A program made the position numbers and the translations under genes. 64,000 nt of DNA, taken from NCBI GenBank assembly GCA_028874985.1, contig JAPPGI010000058.1, positions 25,673 to 89,672 of the forward strand, read 5' to 3'. Shown here one piece after another: positions 39,632 to 49,137 of this stretch (its first letter is position 1; each line of letters opens with the position of its first letter). The notes beneath the pieces were generated by a model. That model saw only the letters and a program-made list of their open reading frames with translations. It was not told where the DNA came from and ran no database searches. This DNA is from Gemmatimonadota bacterium. Lineage in GTDB: Bacteria; Gemmatimonadota; Gemmatimonadetes; Longimicrobiales; Gaopeijiaceae.

Positions 39632-41410
39632 GTGAGACACTTTCCTGGTCACATCTTCCTCCATGTCGCCGCCGCTCTCGTTCTCGTCGCGAGCATCCCT
39701 CCCGGCACCAGCGGTCAAATGGTCCGTGGCCGACTCCTGGACACGGACGGCACCGCCGGCGTCGGCGGCGCGATGGTGATGCTGGTGGATGTCAGCGGCT
39801 CGGCGGTCGACGGCACGCTCACGCCGGGCGACGGCCTCTTCCGGCTGTCGGCACCGAGGCCGGGAAAATACCGTTTGAAAGCGGAGCGCATAGGGTATGC
39901 CACCACCCTCTCCGAGTACTTCGACGTCGGGGCCGGCGAGACTGTGAGGATCGACGTTTCCGCGTCGGTGGAGGCGATTTCGCTGGAGGGCATCGAAGCA
40001 AGTGGAGAGCGGCGCTGCGGGATGGACTCCAGGGAAGGGGTGAAGCTCGCGAGGGTCTGGGATGAAGCCCGCAAGGCGCTGGCCGCGGCGGCGTGGACCC
40101 AGGAACGCGGCTACTACCAATACGAGATGAGGAACCTCAGACAGCACCTCGAGCCGGAGGGCAAGCTGATCTCGGAGCAGCGCAGCTACAATAGTTCCTA
40201 CGTGAAGACTCCCTATGTCTCGCGCCCGGCCGATTCCCTGGTTGAAGGCGGTTTCGCGCGGATCACCGGTGAGGAATCGCTCTACTGGGCTCCGGACGCC
40301 GAGGTCCTGCTGTCGGACGCCTTCCTGGCAACGCACTGTTTCAGCCTAAAGACCGACGAGGACAAGGCTCCTGGAAGGATCGGCCTCAAGTTCGAACCCC
40401 AATCGGGACGCGTGACACCCGACATCGGAGGAGTCCTGTGGATGGAACGCGGGACCTCTCACCTGAAGCGCCTGGACTTCTCATACAGGAATATGGACTA
40501 TCCCGGCAGCATGGGGACCACCGGCGCTGGCGGGACGCTGGAGTTCGAAGCCCTGCCCAACGGCACCTGGATCGTCGATTCCTGGCGCATCAGGATGCCC
40601 CACTGGGGCATGCGCACCAGCCCGCTGACGGGAAAGGAGGTCACCTTCCTCGAGGCGATCGTGGTCCAGGGCGGAGATGTCGTCAAGGTGCACGGAGACC
40701 GGGGCACGGTTCTCGAAGCCGAACTCGGGGGCGGCATTGCCGGGGTCATCCTGGACAGCCTCCGAACCGGACTTCGCGGGGCGAGGGTCTTCGTCGAGGG
40801 TACGGGCATCGAGTCGGTCACGGACGCCGAGGGGAAATTCGCGCTGGGCGGGCTGGAGCCCGGCCTGTACTCGGTCAGCTTCACCCATCCGTACCTGGAA
40901 CCGTTCGGATACACCCCGGAGCCCTTCGAGGTAAGGGTATCGGCGAACGCCAAGACTCCGTCCCAGGTCAGCATCTCCGCACCGAGCGTGGCCGGGATCA
41001 CGCGTGGCATGTGCCGCGACGTGGAGCGTCCGGAGCCACCCGTGGAAGCCGGCCGGAAGATCCCCATCGACGGGATTCTGGTGGGCCGGGTGACCGGCCC
41101 CGCCGGGAATCCGGTCCCGAACGCGACGGTCCGCATTCTGTCGACCCACTATGACCTCGTGTCCTCCGAAGGGCGGGTCAACCTGAGGTCGGGACGGACC
41201 GGCGTACAGGTGACGACGAACGCTTCCGGATACTACCGCGCCTGCTGGGTTCCGGTGGACACGCCGCTCGACGTGGCGGTGGTCGAGACCGGCAGCGGGG
41301 CGAACACCGGGGGCCTCGGAGCCGCCGACCTGCGGACCGGGGAGCACCAGGTCGTCATCAATCCGCGGGAGCCCCTGGGCAGACTGGACCTCGAGGTCGG
41401 TGGCAGGTGA
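39632..41410 (+). CDS. Secreted CarboxypepD-regulatory-like (multi-Ig-like) protein
   Basis: Signal peptide; VRGRLLDTDGTAGVGGAMVMLVDVSGSAVDGTLTPGDGLFRLSAPRPGKYRLKAERIGYATT; GVILDSLRTGLRGARVFVEGTGIESVTDAEGKFALGGLEPGLYSVSFTHPYLE; third repeat LVGRVTGPAGNPVPNATVRIL. Confidence 0.7.
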   Translation: MRHFPGHIFLHVAAALVLVASIPPGTSGQMVRGRLLDTDGTAGVGGAMVMLVDVSGSAVDGTLTPGDGLFRLSAPRPGKYRLKAERIGYATTLSEYFDVGAGETVRIDVSASVEAISLEGIEASGERRCGMDSREGVKLARVWDEARKALAAAAWTQERGYYQYEMRNLRQHLEPEGKLISEQRSYNSSYVKTPYVSRPADSLVEGGFARITGEESLYWAPDAEVLLSDAFLATHCFSLKTDEDKAPGRIGLKFEPQSGRVTPDIGGVLWMERGTSHLKRLDFSYRNMDYPGSMGTTGAGGTLEFEALPNGTWIVDSWRIRMPHWGMRTSPLTGKEVTFLEAIVVQGGDVVKVHGDRGTVLEAELGGGIAGVILDSLRTGLRGARVFVEGTGIESVTDAEGKFALGGLEPGLYSVSFTHPYLEPFGYTPEPFEVRVSANAKTPSQVSISAPSVAGITRGMCRDVERPEPPVEAGRKIPIDGILVGRVTGPAGNPVPNATVRILSTHYDLVSSEGRVNLRSGRTGVQVTTNASGYYRACWVPVDTPLDVAVVETGSGANTGGLGAADLRTGEHQVVINPREPLGRLDLEVGGR

Positions 41411-43614
41411 TCCTTCCCGGCAGCATTGCACCCCGAACCCGGGATACACGGCGTTCCCCGGCTCCCGCGCCGCGAGGACCGGTGGTCGGCGAACCTCTCT
41501 CGGCCGCGGACCCGTGCAAGCCGATATGGGTTTTCGCGCTGGTGCTGGCCACCGCGGCTCCGGCGTCCGTCCCCGTCCCCATCCACGCCCAGAACGACCC
41601 GGGCGACACGGTCTCGCTGGCGCCCATCGTCGTGTCGGCGCTGAGGTCGCCGGTACGGCTGGACCGCCTGCCGTTTTCGGCGTCCGTCATTGCCGGCCCG
41701 ACCCTCTCCGAAGGCAACTCGGGTCTCTTTGTAGAGGAAGCGCTTCACGCCCTGCCCGGGGTGAGGGTGCAGAACCGCTACAACGCCTCCACCGGCGAGA
41801 GAATCTCGATCCGCGGTTTCGGCGCACGGTCCCAGTTCGGTGTGCGCGGCATCAGGATTCTCGTCGACGGTATTCCGGCGACCCTTCCAGACGGCCAGAG
41901 CACCCTCGATCATCTGGACGTCGGCTCGCTGGGGCGGGTCGAGGTGCTCCGGGGTCCCGCGTCGGCCCTCTACGGCAACGGCGCGGGCGGCGTCATCCTC
42001 TTCCGCAGCGCACCGCCGTATGCGGGCACCTATCGACAGGATCTGTCGGTGGTTGCCGGCTCCGACGGACTGCTCAGGGTGCAGACCACCGGCTCGGGCA
42101 CCGTGGGGCGGGTCGGCTTTCGCGCCAGCGCGGCCCGCACCGTGTTCGACGGCTTCAGGAGCAACGCTTCCGGATCCGGAGAGGACCCGTACAGCCGGGC
42201 GGAGAGGGTTACCATCACCACCGCCCTGACCACGCCGGCAGCGGCGGGTACGCTAACGGTGCGGTTGAGCGGCCTGGATCTAGCCGCACTCAACCCCGGC
42301 TCGCTTCCGGCCGACGTGTTCGACGAGGGAAGCAACGAGGCATGGGGATTCAACATTGCCCGCCGGACCCGGAAGGACGTCAGGCAGGGCCAGATGGGCG
42401 TGCACTGGAGGGGGCCCTTCACCGGTCTGGAATGGGTCGTGGCCGCATACGGGGTTCGGCGTGAACTCGACAACCCGATCCCCACCAGCGTGATCGACCT
42501 GCGAAGAAGCGGCGGCGGCGCGCGACTGCAAATGGGCCGGGCGTGGGAGCGGATCGGCCGTCCGGGGCGGGTCGATGTCGGAGTGGAAGGGGACTTTCAG
42601 AGCGACTACCGCCGCAACTTCGTGAACGATGGGGGCAGCGCCGGTGCTCCGACCCTGGACCAGGAGGAGCGCGTGTACGCGGCGGCCGCCTTCTGCCAGC
42701 TACTGATGCCCCTCACCGGCCGGCTGGACGCCATGGCCGCGCTTCGATTCGACCGATTCGGCTTCCGGGTGAACGATCTCCTGGCAGCCCCGGACGATCC
42801 CGACGACTCGGGGGAGCGCGGCATGGGGGGATTGAGCCCGTCCTTCGGCGTTCACGTCGATCTGGGTGACCATGGTGCATTCGCCTCGGTCGGCCGCTCC
42901 TTCGAGACTCCCACGACCACCGAGCTCGCCAACCGACCCGAGGGTGCCGGAGGGTTCAACCCGGATCTGGAACCGCAGGAGGGATGGACGTTCGAAGGCG
43001 GGATCCGGGGCGCGGCGGGAAGCCGTTCGGCCTACGATCTCGCGGTTTTCACAACAGTGCTGACGGGCCAGCTCGTACCGTTCGAGGTGCTCGCGGCCCC
43101 GGGACGCCGCTTCTACCGCAACGCCGGACGATCAAGGGTGCGCGGATTCGAGGTCGCGACGCGAACGGTGCTGTCGCCATCGCTTGCCGCCCGCCTGGCC
43201 TACGGCTACGTGGACGCGCGTTTCATCGAGTTCCGCGCCGGGAACCGTGTATTCGACGACAACCGCGTTCCGGGTATCGCACCGCACCGCCTCGAAGCCT
43301 CGCTGCGGGCAGGCCGCGGAGTGTGGTTCGGCGAGGTCAGGCTGGAGTTACGGGGTGAGGTGCCGGCCAACGACGCCAACGACGGGGTTGCGGAGGGCTA
43401 CGGCCTCGCAGGGATCCGCTTCGGTGCAACCGATATCCGCCTGGGCAGGTTCGCGCTGTCGCCGTTTGCGGCCGTCACCAACCTCACCAATGCGCGCTAC
43501 GCTTCTTCGGTGGTGGTGAACGCCTTTGGCGGCCGGTATTTCGAACCCGGTCCGGATCGGGGTGGCCATGTGGGGTTGACGGTGAGGTGGGAAACCGTCG
43601 GCGACCGGAGCTGA
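41407..43614 (+). CDS. TonB-dependent receptor
   Basis: Plug: LSEGNSGLFVEEALHALPGVRVQNRYNASTGERISIRGFGARSQFGVRGIRILVDGIPATLPDGQSTLDHLDVGSLGRVEVLRGPASALYGNGAGGVILF; C-terminal NARYASSVVVNAFGGRYFEPGPDRGGHVGLTVRWE; GTG start overlapping upstream stop (GTGA). Confidence 0.9.
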   Translation: MILPGSIAPRTRDTRRSPAPAPRGPVVGEPLSAADPCKPIWVFALVLATAAPASVPVPIHAQNDPGDTVSLAPIVVSALRSPVRLDRLPFSASVIAGPTLSEGNSGLFVEEALHALPGVRVQNRYNASTGERISIRGFGARSQFGVRGIRILVDGIPATLPDGQSTLDHLDVGSLGRVEVLRGPASALYGNGAGGVILFRSAPPYAGTYRQDLSVVAGSDGLLRVQTTGSGTVGRVGFRASAARTVFDGFRSNASGSGEDPYSRAERVTITTALTTPAAAGTLTVRLSGLDLAALNPGSLPADVFDEGSNEAWGFNIARRTRKDVRQGQMGVHWRGPFTGLEWVVAAYGVRRELDNPIPTSVIDLRRSGGGARLQMGRAWERIGRPGRVDVGVEGDFQSDYRRNFVNDGGSAGAPTLDQEERVYAAAAFCQLLMPLTGRLDAMAALRFDRFGFRVNDLLAAPDDPDDSGERGMGGLSPSFGVHVDLGDHGAFASVGRSFETPTTTELANRPEGAGGFNPDLEPQEGWTFEGGIRGAAGSRSAYDLAVFTTVLTGQLVPFEVLAAPGRRFYRNAGRSRVRGFEVATRTVLSPSLAARLAYGYVDARFIEFRAGNRVFDDNRVPGIAPHRLEASLRAGRGVWFGEVRLELRGEVPANDANDGVAEGYGLAGIRFGATDIRLGRFALSPFAAVTNLTNARYASSVVVNAFGGRYFEPGPDRGGHVGLTVRWETVGDRS

Positions 43615-44603
43615 GCGATGTCGCAGCCCGAGCCGTCACGCACCAGCCAGAGACTATTGCCCACGGGACGTTCGCCCGCCACATCGGAGGGGTTGCTGAC
43701 CAGCCGTTTCCCCAGCGCCATCGCGGAAGAACCACCCCCATCCAGGTTAAGCGCCTCGGCGGCACCGAGCGCCTCGAAAAGCCCGGTCAGCTCGGGAAGC
43801 GTCATGCCCACGGAATGCGAAAGCCGGCGTCCATCGACCACGACCAGCCACAGAAGGCTACCCTCCGAGTCGTAGCCCACCGCCGTTCGCGGATGGCGGG
43901 CCGCTGCGAACCGAGGCCTTTCCGCGACTGCCAGGTCCTCCACCCGGGCCCCCTCGTCCAGAAGTTCGGGAAAGCCGCCGAGTACCTGGAGTCCCGCTGC
44001 CGAGACGGAGTCCCGGCCGAATGCGGTGCCGGGGCCGATTCGTGGAATCCGTCCCGAATCCCACGCAATGGCCGGACGTGAGGACGAGCGTCTCGTCGTC
44101 GCGGTGACTTCCGGCCCGACCGGGGAACCGTCCATCGAGAAGAAGTCCCCGTTGACACCAGCCAGGGGTGTGGCATCGCCGCGTGGGATCATGGCCGTGA
44201 CCGCCTTGCGCGTGCGCGTGACCCCGTCCTCCTCCAAAGCGGGAACGACGACGAGCTTCAGGTCGCACCGCGTGAGGTCGGCTGACACCAGGTGGACCGC
44301 CCAGGGGCCGCCCGCGGACCACACGAAATGGTAGAAGACACCGTCTCCCAGTGGCTCATTGTGCAGGGAATCGGGTTCGAGCCATGACAGGGCGGCCGCG
44401 GGAAGAGAGCGATCCGCGCCGATCTCCCTGTCCGGTGCCGCGCAGTTGGTCAGGGCGAGGAGGGCGGCGGCGAACACGGCCGGCCACCTGCCCCGGACGG
44501 GACCGAACGGAGTCACCGTGGATACGTCCAGCGGCGCGGCGAAATGGGAAGTTGGCATTGCACTGGGGAGAGGGGCGGGTGGCTGAATCTGGGGCGGCAT
44601 CAC
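43497..44603 (-). CDS. Phosphodiester glycosidase family (NAGPA/DUF2233-like) protein
   Basis: ATPLAGVNGDFFSMDGSPVGPEV...PRTAVGYDSEGSLLWLVVVDGRRLSHSVGMTLPELTGLFEALGAAEALNLDGGGSSAMALGKRLVSNPSD..ERPVGNSLWLV. Confidence 0.82.
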   Translation of the reverse strand: MMPPQIQPPAPLPSAMPTSHFAAPLDVSTVTPFGPVRGRWPAVFAAALLALTNCAAPDREIGADRSLPAAALSWLEPDSLHNEPLGDGVFYHFVWSAGGPWAVHLVSADLTRCDLKLVVVPALEEDGVTRTRKAVTAMIPRGDATPLAGVNGDFFSMDGSPVGPEVTATTRRSSSRPAIAWDSGRIPRIGPGTAFGRDSVSAAGLQVLGGFPELLDEGARVEDLAVAERPRFAAARHPRTAVGYDSEGSLLWLVVVDGRRLSHSVGMTLPELTGLFEALGAAEALNLDGGGSSAMALGKRLVSNPSDVAGERPVGNSLWLVRDGSGCDIAQLRSPTVSHLTVNPTWPPRSGPGSKYRPPKAFTTTEEA

Positions 44604-44683
44604 AGTTGCCGGGAGGGGTCGCAGCGGAATGGCCCGCTAGCGGAGCTGGAATCCGATCCTGCAACCCGGTATGTTGGCACGCC

Positions 44684-45244
44684 ATGGCTCCGAATCGTTC
44701 CTCCTGCGCCCGCACACCACACCTCCCCGGGGGGCGTGCCCCGGCAGCCCGGCGAGAGACCGCTCCGGGCATTGGACCCTTGCTCGCGCTGGTCACGCTG
44801 TGCTCGGCCGCCGCAACGGATACCGCCTGCGCCCAGTACCGTTTCGGTCTGTCGCTCGGCGGTGCGAGCACGGTCGCACTGGTAGTCGAATACCGATGGG
44901 AACACCAGGGACTGGAGGTCCAGGCGGGAACCTGGCAGTTCCGGGACCTGAGCCTGTCCGTCACCGGAAAGCAGTACGTGGGCTCCCGTGCGGTGGAGCC
45001 CTTCGTGGGCGCGGGTCTGTGGGCCATCGTCGCCCGGGCGGAGGAAGGAACCGGTTACGGCCTCATCGGCCGCATTCCGACCGGATTCGACTGGGACGTG
45101 GCATCACGGCACGCGGTCGCGCTGACAATCTACCTCAACCGAGCCCTCGCCCTGAAACGCCCGGACCCGGAGGACCGGCGACCACCCCGAAAGACCCTGG
45201 TACCGCTCCCGGAACTCAGCTATCGCTGGCAGTCCGGGCGCTGA
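44684..45244 (+). CDS. Hypothetical secreted protein
   Basis: Signal-like APGIGPLLALVTLCSAAATDTACAQYRFGLSLGGASTVALVVEYRWEHQGLEVQAGTWQFRDLSLSVTGKQYVGSRAVEPFVGAGLWAIV. Confidence 0.5.
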   Translation: MAPNRSSCARTPHLPGGRAPAARRETAPGIGPLLALVTLCSAAATDTACAQYRFGLSLGGASTVALVVEYRWEHQGLEVQAGTWQFRDLSLSVTGKQYVGSRAVEPFVGAGLWAIVARAEEGTGYGLIGRIPTGFDWDVASRHAVALTIYLNRALALKRPDPEDRRPPRKTLVPLPELSYRWQSGR

Positions 45245-45270
45245 GAGCGGCGCCCGGCGGTCCCACCCGC

Positions 45271-46461
45271 TCAGCCCAGCGGCTCCATTCCCACGTACTT
45301 CAGGCCGCTGCCGGTATTGAACAGCACGACTTCGTCCGCCGCGCCCACGAGCCCCAGCTCCCGCAGCCTGGGCACGGCGGCGGCGGTCGCCCCACCCTCG
45401 GGTGCTACGAAAATCCCCGTCGCGGCTCCCATGCCGCGCACCCATTCCTCCATTTCCCCATCGGCAACCGCCACGGCCCCACCCCCCGATTCGCGAAGCG
45501 CACGCAGGATCAGAAAGTCCCCCACGGCCCCCGGCACGCGGAGCCCCGCCGCGTAGGTGGCGGCTTTCTTCCAAACGCCCGCCTCCTCCCACCCCCGCTC
45601 CCAGGCGTGCACCACCGGGGCGCACCCGGCCGCCTGTACCGAGAACATCCGCGGTCGCTTCCGCTCGATCCAGCCGAGTGCCTCCATCTCCGCAAACGCC
45701 TTCCACATGCCGATAAGTCCCGTGCCGCCCCCGGTCGGATAGACGATCGCATCGGGCAGGCGACCGCCTAGCTGCTCGAAGAGCTCGTAGCCCATCGTCT
45801 TCTTCCCTTCCACCCGGTACGGTTCCTTCAGGGTGGAGAGGTCCCACCAGCCGTCTTCGTCGCACCTCCGGCGCACAACCGCACCGCAGTCTCCGATAAG
45901 GCCGTCGAGAAGCCGGACTTCGGCTCCCAGCGCGCGGATCTCGGCCAGTATGGGAACGGGCGTGTCCGCCGGCACCACCACATGGACCGGCAGTCCCGCG
46001 GCCGCACCATACGCGGCGGCAGCTCCGGCGGCGTTTCCGGCGGAAGGAATCGCGAGCCCCCTCGCTCCGAGTTCCAGCGCCCGCGAGACGGCCATGCAGA
46101 GGCCCCTGTCCTTGAAGGAGCCGGTCGGGTTCTGCCCCTCGTCCTTGACCCACAGCCGTCCCACCTTCAGCGTGCGGGCCAGACGGGGCGACTCCACCAG
46201 GGGCGTGAAACCCTCGCCGAGGCTGACTCGACATGCACGGTCTCGCACGGGCAGGACCTCGGCATAGCGCCACAGGGTGGGCTCACGGCCGGCGACGGCG
46301 CGGGGGGTGAACCGGCCGCCGAGCGCGGCAAGGTCGTAGCGGGCGAAGAGCGGCTTCCCCGCTGGCGAAAGGCCGATCAACCGTTCGGACGGGAGGCGTT
46401 CCCCCGTGGCGGTGCACTGCAGAAACGCCGCCCCGGGAAGGTCGCCGGGCGGAATGCTCAT
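45271..46461 (-). CDS. thrC: Threonine synthase
   Basis: SLGEGFTPLVESPRLARTLKVGRLWVKDEGQNPTGSFKDRGLCMAVSRALELGARGLAIPSAGNAAGAAAAYGAAAGLPVHVVVPADTP...AIVYPTGGGTGLIGMWKAFAEME. Confidence 0.9.
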   Translation of the reverse strand: MSIPPGDLPGAAFLQCTATGERLPSERLIGLSPAGKPLFARYDLAALGGRFTPRAVAGREPTLWRYAEVLPVRDRACRVSLGEGFTPLVESPRLARTLKVGRLWVKDEGQNPTGSFKDRGLCMAVSRALELGARGLAIPSAGNAAGAAAAYGAAAGLPVHVVVPADTPVPILAEIRALGAEVRLLDGLIGDCGAVVRRRCDEDGWWDLSTLKEPYRVEGKKTMGYELFEQLGGRLPDAIVYPTGGGTGLIGMWKAFAEMEALGWIERKRPRMFSVQAAGCAPVVHAWERGWEEAGVWKKAATYAAGLRVPGAVGDFLILRALRESGGGAVAVADGEMEEWVRGMGAATGIFVAPEGGATAAAVPRLRELGLVGAADEVVLFNTGSGLKYVGMEPLG

Positions 46462-46583
46462 CTCAGGGGTTTCGGGGTTGCGGTAGGCGTGGCGCTGCAG
46501 CGGGTGGGCGTGGCAGATTTCGCGCGGGCAACCGTACATTGTCCAACACGCATCTCACGGAGGCAACCATCTGGAACCACCGG

Positions 46584-47231
46584 ATGCCCCGGCCGAAACA
46601 GACTGCGAGGACCGAGGGAGATCACGGGTACGTGCGGTTGAATCGTGCTCGCGGGTACGCCAACTTGAAAACCGGAAACATCGAAGCCCAACTGATTCGC
46701 CGCGCGTGCGAGGGAGACGGCCGAGCCGTCCGCGCACTCTACGACCGCTACTCCCCCCGGGTGTACGCGGTGGTCCGCCGGATCGCCGGCGACGATGACC
46801 TGGCGGAGGACTACGCCCAGGAAGCGTGGATCCGGGCCATTCGGGCCCTGCCCACCTTCCGTGGCGAAGCCCGCTTTTCCACTTGGCTGCACCGGATCGC
46901 TGTCAATTCGGCGCTCCAGGCAGTCAGAAAGGATAATACCAGAAGGAAGCGCGAAGCCCCGCTCCCGGACGTCATTCCGGTGCCACCCCGGATTGGCGAC
47001 ACACTGATGGCCCGCAAGCTGGAGGAGGCGCTGGCGGAACTGCCGGAGGGCATGAGAAAAGTGTTGATTCTGCACGATGTCGAAGGCTACACCCACGAGG
47101 AGATCGGCAAGATCCTGGGCGTGACATCGGGCACTTCGAAGTCTCAGCTCTTCAAGGCGCGGGCCAAGATGCGGAAGATGCTCAAAGGATACGAAACACA
47201 TGCCAAGGAAGTCGAAGCATGGAGCGTTTGA
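46584..47231 (+). CDS. ECF-type RNA polymerase sigma factor
   Basis: LIRRACEGDGRAVRALYDRYSPRVYAVVRRIAGDDDLAEDYAQEAWIRAIRALPTFRGEARFSTWLHRIAVNSALQAVRK...LPEGMRKVLILHDVEGYTHEEIGKILGVTSGTSKSQLFKARAKMRK. Confidence 0.93.
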   Translation: MPRPKQTARTEGDHGYVRLNRARGYANLKTGNIEAQLIRRACEGDGRAVRALYDRYSPRVYAVVRRIAGDDDLAEDYAQEAWIRAIRALPTFRGEARFSTWLHRIAVNSALQAVRKDNTRRKREAPLPDVIPVPPRIGDTLMARKLEEALAELPEGMRKVLILHDVEGYTHEEIGKILGVTSGTSKSQLFKARAKMRKMLKGYETHAKEVEAWSV

Positions 47232-47866
47232 CTCTTGAACAGTTGGCTCGGCTGGTCGACGAGCCGCCGACGCCCGCCGAGCGGGTCATCCTGGACGGAG
47301 ACCCGGATCTGCGGCGGGAACTGGAGGCGCTGAGATCGCAGAAGGAGGCCCTGCGAAACCTCCCGGCCGTGCTACCACCCCCCGGCGGGTGGAACGAACT
47401 TGAAAAGAAGCTGCTCGCCGCCGGATTGATCCGTGACCCGCAGGGAACACCGCGCGTTTGGCGGAAGTGGGTGCGGGCAGCGGCAGCCCTGGTGATCTTC
47501 ACCGGGGGGACCGCCTTCGGATGGGTGACGGCATCCACGACGGCGAGCCCGCAGCGTGCCACCTCCCCAACCGGCGGTCCGGCGTCGTTTGCGAGCGTCG
47601 AGGAAGCGAAGGCGGCGATGGACGAGGCGGCGAGAAGATGGCATGAGAGCTTCGGCGGATACCAGCGTCTCCTGGGCGCGGAGACCCGGACCGAGGCTTC
47701 GCGGGATCCGATCGTGCGGCTGGCCGCGTTCGAAACGGTACTCGCGGCCAGCCGGGTCGCCGTCGAGAAATTCCCGGAAGACCAGTTCTTCAACGGGGTC
47801 TTCGTGCGCACTCTGGCGGAACGGGACCAGACCCTCCGCCAGGTCAGCCTCGACAACTGGCACTGA
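47219..47866 (+). CDS. Putative anti-sigma factor (single TM)
   Basis: Overlaps sigma factor by 13 nt; MERLTLEQLARLVDEPPTPAERVILDGDPDLRRELEALRSQKEALRNLP...WVRAAAALVIFTGGTAFGWVTAS (TM). Confidence 0.65.
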   Translation: MERLTLEQLARLVDEPPTPAERVILDGDPDLRRELEALRSQKEALRNLPAVLPPPGGWNELEKKLLAAGLIRDPQGTPRVWRKWVRAAAALVIFTGGTAFGWVTASTTASPQRATSPTGGPASFASVEEAKAAMDEAARRWHESFGGYQRLLGAETRTEASRDPIVRLAAFETVLAASRVAVEKFPEDQFFNGVFVRTLAERDQTLRQVSLDNWH

Positions 47867-47870
47867 TCTC

Positions 47871-49088
47871 ATGATCGCCGATCCGCCTCCCGTGTGGACG
47901 CCGCGCGGCATGCTGGGCACAATGCTGGCAGCCGTGGTCGCGTCGGGCGCGGTCATTCCGACCGACGGCACGGCGCAGGACACGGCGAGCGCATGGATCG
48001 GGATTCGCTTCAGCCTGGAAGCAGGCGCGGCTCCCGGTCCGGGACAGGGCCCTTACGCCCTGGTGGTGCGGGATGTCTACGGGAACGGCCCCGCCGACCA
48101 TGTCGGCATCCGTCCCGGCGACCGGTTTGTCGCCGTAAACGGCAACCCTCTTTCAACCTACGAAGCGTGGCTGCGGACCACCTCGAACCTGGGTCCCGGA
48201 CAGACGCTGAGCGTGCGCCTTTTTCGCGACTCGGACGTGCAGGAAGTGATCGTCGTGGCCGACCGGCGTCCCCGGTCCGTACTGCCGGATCGGCTGTTCC
48301 GACTGGAGTGGGAAGCGGCCCGGGCCCGATTCGACTCACTCTTCGATGTCTTTCTGGAGGGTGGCCCCGGGATGGCGCAGTGGCCGGGATATCAACTGCC
48401 GCACTTCGGTTTGCCGAGAGGGTGGGGGCTGAACCCGGCGACCCTGGAAATGGCTATCAACGACACGGGGCCCGAGGCCGGAGGGAGTGTTGTCGCAGCC
48501 AGGCGCGATGTGCCGCCGGGGTCCACACGGCAGAGAGGTCCGGGCGTGGGCGAAGCGGATACCTTGATCTCCCGCCGAACTCAACCGCGCTCAGGGGTCG
48601 AGCCGGGCCGGACAGGCATGCCCGCCGAGCAGCGTCGGAGGGCGGAGCGGGAACCGGGGCCGTGGACAGGTGCGGGTATCGGGAATCGTCCCGGGCCGAC
48701 AGCGTCGCCACGGGGCGCCGACGGCGGGGGCGGCGGACCGGTATTGGTGGACGGCACCGTTGCCGCGGCGGCTTCGGTGCTGACCCCGCAGCTGCTGGGC
48801 ACCACCGTCACAGTGGTTCTCGGGGGTGCGGTGGTAAGAGACCTGACAGCCGAACTGGGACGTTACTTCGGGGTGGACACGGGAGTGTTGGTGACCGACG
48901 TGATCGATGCCGCTACTCCGGCCGCGCATGCGGGCTTTCGTCCCGGCGACATCATCGTTTCGGTGGAAGGCAAGGAAGTCAGGGACCTTCCGGAATTCCG
49001 CCGCGTTCTTGCGGAAGAGCAGACCCCGATCGAGATCACGGTCGTTCGCCGAAGGAAGGCGATAAAGCTGGCTTACCCGAGCCTGTAG
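47871..49088 (+). CDS. Periplasmic/secreted double PDZ-domain protein
   Basis: PYALVVRDVYGNGPADHVGIRPGDRFVAVNGNPLSTYEAWLRTTSNLGPGQTLSVRLFRD and GVLVTDVIDAATPAAHAGFRPGDIIVSVEGKEVRDLPEFRRVLAEEQTPIEITVVRRRK, separated by a Gly/Pro/Arg-rich segment. Confidence 0.75.
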   Translation: MIADPPPVWTPRGMLGTMLAAVVASGAVIPTDGTAQDTASAWIGIRFSLEAGAAPGPGQGPYALVVRDVYGNGPADHVGIRPGDRFVAVNGNPLSTYEAWLRTTSNLGPGQTLSVRLFRDSDVQEVIVVADRRPRSVLPDRLFRLEWEAARARFDSLFDVFLEGGPGMAQWPGYQLPHFGLPRGWGLNPATLEMAINDTGPEAGGSVVAARRDVPPGSTRQRGPGVGEADTLISRRTQPRSGVEPGRTGMPAEQRRRAEREPGPWTGAGIGNRPGPTASPRGADGGGGGPVLVDGTVAAAASVLTPQLLGTTVTVVLGGAVVRDLTAELGRYFGVDTGVLVTDVIDAATPAAHAGFRPGDIIVSVEGKEVRDLPEFRRVLAEEQTPIEITVVRRRKAIKLAYPSL

Positions 49089-49137
49089 CGGGCCCGCCGG
49101 CGAGCCGTTGATCGCCGCGCCCGGCACCCTGCCATCG

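Noticed and set aside
45228-45262. CAGTCCGGGCGCTGAGAGCGGCGCC as another repeat copy
   Set aside because: Shares only the two ends of the consensus, with half the middle missing, and overlaps a coding end; too weak to count.
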